Below, piece after piece: positions 5,495 through 5,498 of a stretch of 5,498 bases of DNA. The stretch is from Euryarchaeota archaeon UBA538 (GTDB lineage: Archaea; Thermoplasmatota; Poseidoniia; Poseidoniales; Thalassarchaeaceae), in contig DALC01000039.1 of assembly GCA_002499325.1 (NCBI GenBank), positions 7,695 through 13,192 on the forward strand, given 5' to 3'. How positions within the stretch are numbered: the stretch's first letter is position 1; each line of letters begins with the position of its first letter. The notes beneath the pieces were generated by a model. It made no database searches. It had not been told where the DNA came from and saw only the letters and a program-made list of their open reading frames with translations. The position numbers were made by a program, and so were the translations under genes.

Positions 5495-5498
5495 CTTG

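Noticed and set aside
1..5498. Defence island, mobile element, CRISPR or phage remnants
   Set aside because: No transposase, integrase, toxin-antitoxin pair, direct repeat array or terminal inverted repeat is visible. The genes are core or housekeeping-like with uniform composition.

Overview
The window reads as a gene-dense piece of an archaeal, most likely euryarchaeal, chromosome. Four genes at the left end form a classic archaeal information-processing cluster: RNA polymerase subunit Rpo7/E', elongation factor Spt4, and ribosomal proteins eS24 and eS31. An archaeal-type D-aminoacyl-tRNA deacylase (DtdA/DTD2) and an HVO_0476-type zinc-ribbon protein also point to Euryarchaeota. Moderate base composition, many acidic and serine-rich proteins, and a proline dehydrogenase fit a mesophilic heterotroph. 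My best guess is a marine Thermoplasmatota lineage such as Poseidoniales (Marine Group II), but that is inference, not proof.

Layout. 2-1077 (+): 3' part of rpo7, then spt4, rps24e and rps27ae, separated by 1 nt, 8 nt and a 1-nt overlap, surely one operon. 1062-2042 (-): an unrecognised beta-propeller-like protein whose 3' end overlaps rps27ae by 16 nt. 2061-3005 (+): dtdA, divergent from the propeller gene. 3008-3994 (+): proline dehydrogenase, 2 nt after dtdA and probably cotranscribed with it. 3995-4603 (-, possibly to 4672): zinc-ribbon protein of the HVO_0476 family, whose stop codon abuts that of the proline dehydrogenase. 4660-5475 (+): Rossmann-fold methyltransferase-like protein, divergent from the zinc-ribbon gene. 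5476-5498: a short AT-rich tail that could be the promoter or start of the next gene.

How the genes fit together. The left operon couples transcription (Rpo7, Spt4) to the small ribosomal subunit (eS24, eS31). The middle pair is linked by amino-acid quality control and catabolism: DtdA strips D-amino acids from mis-charged tRNA, and proline dehydrogenase starts proline oxidation. The other three genes are poorly characterised and show no obvious pathway link.

There is no gene-free stretch over 100 bases. I see no tRNA, rRNA, CRISPR array, insertion sequence, phage gene or attachment site. I found no convincing undescribed multi-gene system. The most useful leads are the propeller protein, the eukaryote-like zinc-site spacing in eS31, the dtdA-proline dehydrogenase pairing, and two very compact divergent promoter regions.
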